Assembly (NCBI GenBank): GCA_002825515.1
Contig: PJET01000173.1
Coordinates: 1 to 9,206, forward strand
Reading direction: 5' to 3'
DNA from: Candidatus Thorarchaeota archaeon MP11T_1
GTDB taxonomy: Archaea > Asgardarchaeota > Thorarchaeia > Thorarchaeales > Thorarchaeaceae
DNA: 9,206 nt
Shown here: positions 6,483 through 9,206 of the stretch, piece after piece
Numbering within the stretch: the stretch's first letter is position 1
How the letters are laid out: every line of letters starts with the position of its first letter
Notes under the pieces: generated by a model
The model's input: only the letters and a program-made list of their open reading frames with translations
The model's database searches: none
What the model was told of the DNA's origin: nothing
Translations under genes and position numbers: made by a program

Positions 6483-7915
6483 TCAATGGTCACCTCAAAT
6501 GGCAGGATCTCGATAATGCCACTTTTTGATTTTTCAACAGTCCCTAGCTGGTAACTACTATGTATTGTTTTCAAAAGCGCTAGAGCTCGTTCACTCTCTT
6601 TCTCTGGAACAATCACAATTAAGCCAAGACCCATATTGAATGTGGTGAACATTTCTGAAAGGTCAATATTACCAATCTCTCTTATGAGCTGGAATATTTG
6701 TGGTATCTCTGGAAAATTATCAATCTTATACTTGTGAGATCCAAGTCGAAGCAACTTTCGGTATCCCGATCCAGTGATATGAGCAATTCCTCTGATTTCT
6801 ACATTATTATTACGGAGTATTTTGAAATGAGGGACATAGATGCGAGTAGGTCGAAGTAATTCTTCAGCAACTGATGTTTTCCAAGGCAGATTGTCTGTGA
6901 TTTTGTATTTTGAAAAAAGGACTTTTCGAGCGAGAGTAAATCCATTGGAATGCAAACCGCTGGATGATACACCAATAATTACATCACCAGGTTCTATTGA
7001 TTTTCCATCAAGTAAGTCTGATGGCTTTGCTAGTCCAACAGCTGTACCTGCTAAATCCAAAGCATTTTTACCTACACCTCGAATCATCTCAGGAAGGATG
7101 GCTGTTTCTCCTCCCAGTATAGGAATATTTGATTCCCTACAACCTTGAAGTAACCCTTTACCAATCTCATCAACTATCTGTTTAGGAAGTGGCTTTTCCA
7201 TGGCTAAATAATCAACAAAACCAACCGGTGTTGCACCAACACAAATTAAGTCATTCACATTCATAGCAACACAATCTATTCCAATTGTGTCGAATTTTCC
7301 AGCAAGCTCCGAAACAAGAACCTTGCTGCCCACTCCATCAGTCGAAAGAGCGAGACATAATTCATCTGAAATTTTTATCGTATTGGCATAATGGCCATAA
7401 TCATGCATCACTTCTCCAAATTGAAACGATTCTCTAACATATTTACCAAGACTTTTGAGAACCTCAGAAACCTGAGATTCATCAACTCCTGCCTCTGAGT
7501 ATGTGTGAGGAACAGTATGATTCCTCATGTTCCCAACATTGAGAATTCTTGCAGCAAGATAGGCTGCATTTTGACCATTTTCAATCCCTACAGTTGCTAC
7601 CGGGACTCCCTTAGGCATTTGCATTATTGAGAGAAGCGCATCAAGCCCTTCCAAAGAAACTTTAACTGGAACACCAATAACTGGTTTGGTAGTGTGTGAT
7701 GCAATAAAACCGGGGAGCGCGGCAGATAATCCTGCAATTCCTATAATTACCTCTTCTGTACACTTCCTTACTATTTCCTTGACTCTTTCTGGTTCCCGAT
7801 GAGCCGAAGCATATTCAATCCTGTATTTTATCTCGAGCTCATCCAAGACTTTTGTAGTTTTATCGACCACAAATTCATCACTTCTGCTGCCAGCAATGAT
7901 GAGAACTCTGGACAT
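6479..7915 (-). CDS. PurE-PurM fusion: AIR carboxylase/mutase domain joined to AIR synthetase
   Basis: A 478-residue protein combining two consecutive purine enzymes. Residues 1 to about 126 are PurE: GSRSDEF (9-15), SAHREP (37-42), the archaeal-style IAGLSAALPG (60-69), PVIGVPV (78-84) and LLSIMQMPKGVPVATVG (94-110). Residues from about 138 are PurM: TYSEAGVD (138-145), GHYANTI (174-180), LSTDGVGSKV (190-199), GGETA (268-272), GVSSSGLHSNG (315-325), AHITGSG (378-384) and TFNMGLG (425-431). PurM makes AIR from FGAM with ATP. PurE carboxylates AIR, or rearranges N5-CAIR if a PurK partner exists; no purK is visible here. The junction (about 127-137) is a short linker with no stop codon. Met130 could be an internal PurM start, but no SD is seen before it. 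The N-terminal ATG has an SD overlapping the purL stop, 7 bp after it. The 3' end overlaps purD by ATGA. The domain assignments are secure. Confidence 0.95.
   Translation of the reverse strand: MSRVLIIAGSRSDEFVVDKTTKVLDELEIKYRIEYASAHREPERVKEIVRKCTEEVIIGIAGLSAALPGFIASHTTKPVIGVPVKVSLEGLDALLSIMQMPKGVPVATVGIENGQNAAYLAARILNVGNMRNHTVPHTYSEAGVDESQVSEVLKSLGKYVRESFQFGEVMHDYGHYANTIKISDELCLALSTDGVGSKVLVSELAGKFDTIGIDCVAMNVNDLICVGATPVGFVDYLAMEKPLPKQIVDEIGKGLLQGCRESNIPILGGETAILPEMIRGVGKNALDLAGTAVGLAKPSDLLDGKSIEPGDVIIGVSSSGLHSNGFTLARKVLFSKYKITDNLPWKTSVAEELLRPTRIYVPHFKILRNNNVEIRGIAHITGSGYRKLLRLGSHKYKIDNFPEIPQIFQLIREIGNIDLSEMFTTFNMGLGLIVIVPEKESERALALLKTIHSSYQLGTVEKSKSGIIEILPFEVTIE
6490..6496 (-). promoter_or_regulatory. 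Shine-Dalgarno site for purD
   Basis: GAGGTGA on the minus strand, 7 nt before the purD ATG, is a full match to the archaeal SD consensus GGAGGTGA apart from the first G. It lies inside the last codons of the purE/M gene, fitting coupled re-initiation at the ATGA overlap. Confidence 0.8.
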
Positions 7916-7922
7916 CTAACTA

Positions 7923-7929
7923 TCACTCC
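7923..7929 (-). promoter_or_regulatory. Shine-Dalgarno site for the purE/purM fusion
   Basis: GGAGTGA on the minus strand lies 7 nt before the ATG at 7915 and contains the TGA stop of purL. The overlap of stop codon and SD implies coupled translation of purL and the fusion gene. Confidence 0.7.
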
Positions 7930-9206
7930 AAAAACTTTGACAAACCTCGAGAGAATGCAGATCTTGCTTTATCAAGAGGCACTACAAATCTACCAAAATC
8001 TGCGACTGGGTCTGAGGTAGTAAGACCTAGTTCACATGTCGCCACGCCGTGTTTCTCCATAAGGCTCAGGAAATCTGGTTGTTTACTTTCAGTGACTTCT
8101 GCTAGATAGCGTGTAGAGGTTTCTGAAAACAGTGCTTGTGCCAAACTATTTACTGTGCCAGGAATATAATCCATATTCAGCTTGAAACCATACTCGCTAC
8201 CGATTACCATTTTCATAAGAGCTACAGCGGCTCCTCCTCTACCAACATTGTTGCATGATCGAATAATACCTCGTTCATGGGCTTCGAGGATGACGTTCAT
8301 CGTTCGCTTTTCCCAATTTGGCTGATATTTTGGTGGTACACCTCTGACTTCACCAATTGTCAGACGCTGAAGCTCGCTACCGTTCAACTCTGGGAGAGTT
8401 TCTCCAACTAGGAATATGTTTGCCCAGGGTGTGACTAGATTTCTTTTTACCGGTGTAAACCCGCGATTGAATATTCCTGCAATCATTATTTGAGGTGTTG
8501 GATTGATTCTCCTGATTTGGCCATCAATAACTGATTCATTGTATAATGATACATTTCCTCCCACAATTGGGAGATCAAAGTCGTTGGAAAATCTACCAAG
8601 TCCTCTAACAGCTTCAACGAATTGAGCATAAGATTCTGGTCGTTCTGGGTTACCAAAATTAAGGCAATCTGCAATGAAAAGCGGATTGGCTCCCATTGAT
8701 ACAATATTTCTTAATGACTCAGCTGCTGAATTTGCGGCCCCGGTTTGAGGATCTAGCCTACACCAGAATGAGTTACAATCGCTCGTAAAAGCGAGAAGTC
8801 TACTATTAGGAAATTCCAGCACTCCTGCATTTTGTCCCAGGTCGACAACTGTATTTGCTTGTACATGTTGGTCATATTGACTGTAAACCCACGAACGGTC
8901 ACAGATGTTAATTGACTCCAGCATGTTCAAAACAGACGTTCTATAATCTTCAGGTTCCTTAAACCAACTCAGTGAGTCGGTTTGCGATAGTATTTTTCCC
9001 TCAACTCTCTCGGGAACTGGGAATCCATCTACTAAAAGACTAATCGGGAGTCTAGCGAGGACCTCACCGTTATACTTTGCAGTATAGTACCCATCATTGG
9101 TAACTTTTCCAATGACTGCATAGGGTGTATCATTCTTCTCAAATAATATGCTTGCACGATCCAAATTTACAGGAGCAATAATAGCGAGCATTCTCTCCTG
9201 AGATTC
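7923..9206 (-). CDS. purL: Phosphoribosylformylglycinamidine synthase subunit PurL (partial, N-terminus outside window)
   Basis: The C-terminal 427 residues of PurL, which converts FGAR to FGAM using ATP and ammonia delivered by PurQ and PurS. The frame is open to the window edge. Reading through it gives ESQERM, a conserved internal PurL motif, so the ATG at 9191 is internal and about 300 residues lie outside. Visible motifs, numbered from the first visible residue, are QYDQHVQANTV (110-120), the ATP/metal-site segment FTSDCNSFWCRLDP (140-153), DCLNFGNPERPE (180-191) and VGGNVSLYNES (215-225). Small-type PurL normally has a C-terminal 'HD.S.GG' motif; here it reads NNVGRGG, which has lost the His, Asp and Ser. 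The stop is embedded in the SD of the next gene. No purQ or purS is visible; they may lie upstream, outside the window. Confidence 0.96.
   Translation of the reverse strand, partial: ESQERMLAIIAPVNLDRASILFEKNDTPYAVIGKVTNDGYYTAKYNGEVLARLPISLLVDGFPVPERVEGKILSQTDSLSWFKEPEDYRTSVLNMLESINICDRSWVYSQYDQHVQANTVVDLGQNAGVLEFPNSRLLAFTSDCNSFWCRLDPQTGAANSAAESLRNIVSMGANPLFIADCLNFGNPERPESYAQFVEAVRGLGRFSNDFDLPIVGGNVSLYNESVIDGQIRRINPTPQIMIAGIFNRGFTPVKRNLVTPWANIFLVGETLPELNGSELQRLTIGEVRGVPPKYQPNWEKRTMNVILEAHERGIIRSCNNVGRGGAAVALMKMVIGSEYGFKLNMDYIPGTVNSLAQALFSETSTRYLAEVTESKQPDFLSLMEKHGVATCELGLTTSDPVADFGRFVVPLDKARSAFSRGLSKFLE

Noticed and set aside
5905..7148. Plus-strand open frames at 5905-6234 and 6840-7148
   Set aside because: Both are antisense shadows of purD and the PurM domain, with no recognisable domain or start signal.
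8486..8704. Minus-strand 72-codon frame inside purL
   Set aside because: It is an alternate frame inside well-conserved PurL sequence; no domain and no ribosome site.
9189..9191. ATG as the start of purL
   Set aside because: The frame stays open to the window edge and reads ESQER directly before this Met. ESQERM is a conserved internal PurL motif, so the gene continues outside the window.

Overview
This window is a densely packed piece of chromosome from an archaeon. The case for archaea rests on three things. PurM has the archaeal-style 'GHYANTI' and 'AHITGSG' motifs. PurD has 'DKGPNTGSMGSY'. Inside the minus-strand operon, genes are preceded by strong GGAGGTGA-like Shine-Dalgarno (SD) sites, while genes that start a transcript have no SD and look leaderless or nearly so. 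Base composition is moderately AT-rich. The phylum cannot be fixed from the sequence. A mesophilic lineage such as Asgard (Thorarchaeota-like) would fit the single-chain GuaA and the deacetylase, but that is a guess.

Left part (1-940, plus strand): the C-terminal end of an unidentified membrane protein, then a small PRC-barrel protein, then a small CxxC thioredoxin/glutaredoxin-fold protein. The last two are probably co-transcribed. Middle part (942-2435): a TIM-barrel amidohydrolase on the minus strand and an SCP2-like lipid-binding-type protein on the plus strand diverge from a 114-bp promoter region. That region carries a perfect 8-bp inverted repeat and several AATAGC repeats. Each of these two genes runs convergently, almost without a gap, into its outer neighbour.

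Right part (2439-9206, minus strand): a compact purine operon read in the order purL (cut by the window edge) - purE/purM fusion - purD - guaA - class I-type histone-deacetylase-family gene. The purine genes are separated by 7 bp, a 4-bp ATGA overlap and 17 bp, and each internal start has a clear SD, so coupled translation is likely. PurL makes FGAM, the PurM domain closes it to AIR, the PurE domain carboxylates AIR, PurD makes GAR at the start of the pathway, and GuaA converts XMP to GMP at its end. The deacetylase follows 64 bp behind guaA and may be part of the same transcript.

No tRNA, rRNA, CRISPR array or insertion sequence was seen, and no stretch over 300 bp lacks a gene. The most notable features are the PurE-PurM fusion, the deacetylase tied to a purine operon, an amidohydrolase that has lost two of its usual metal/catalytic residues, and unusual substitutions in conserved motifs of GuaA and PurL.
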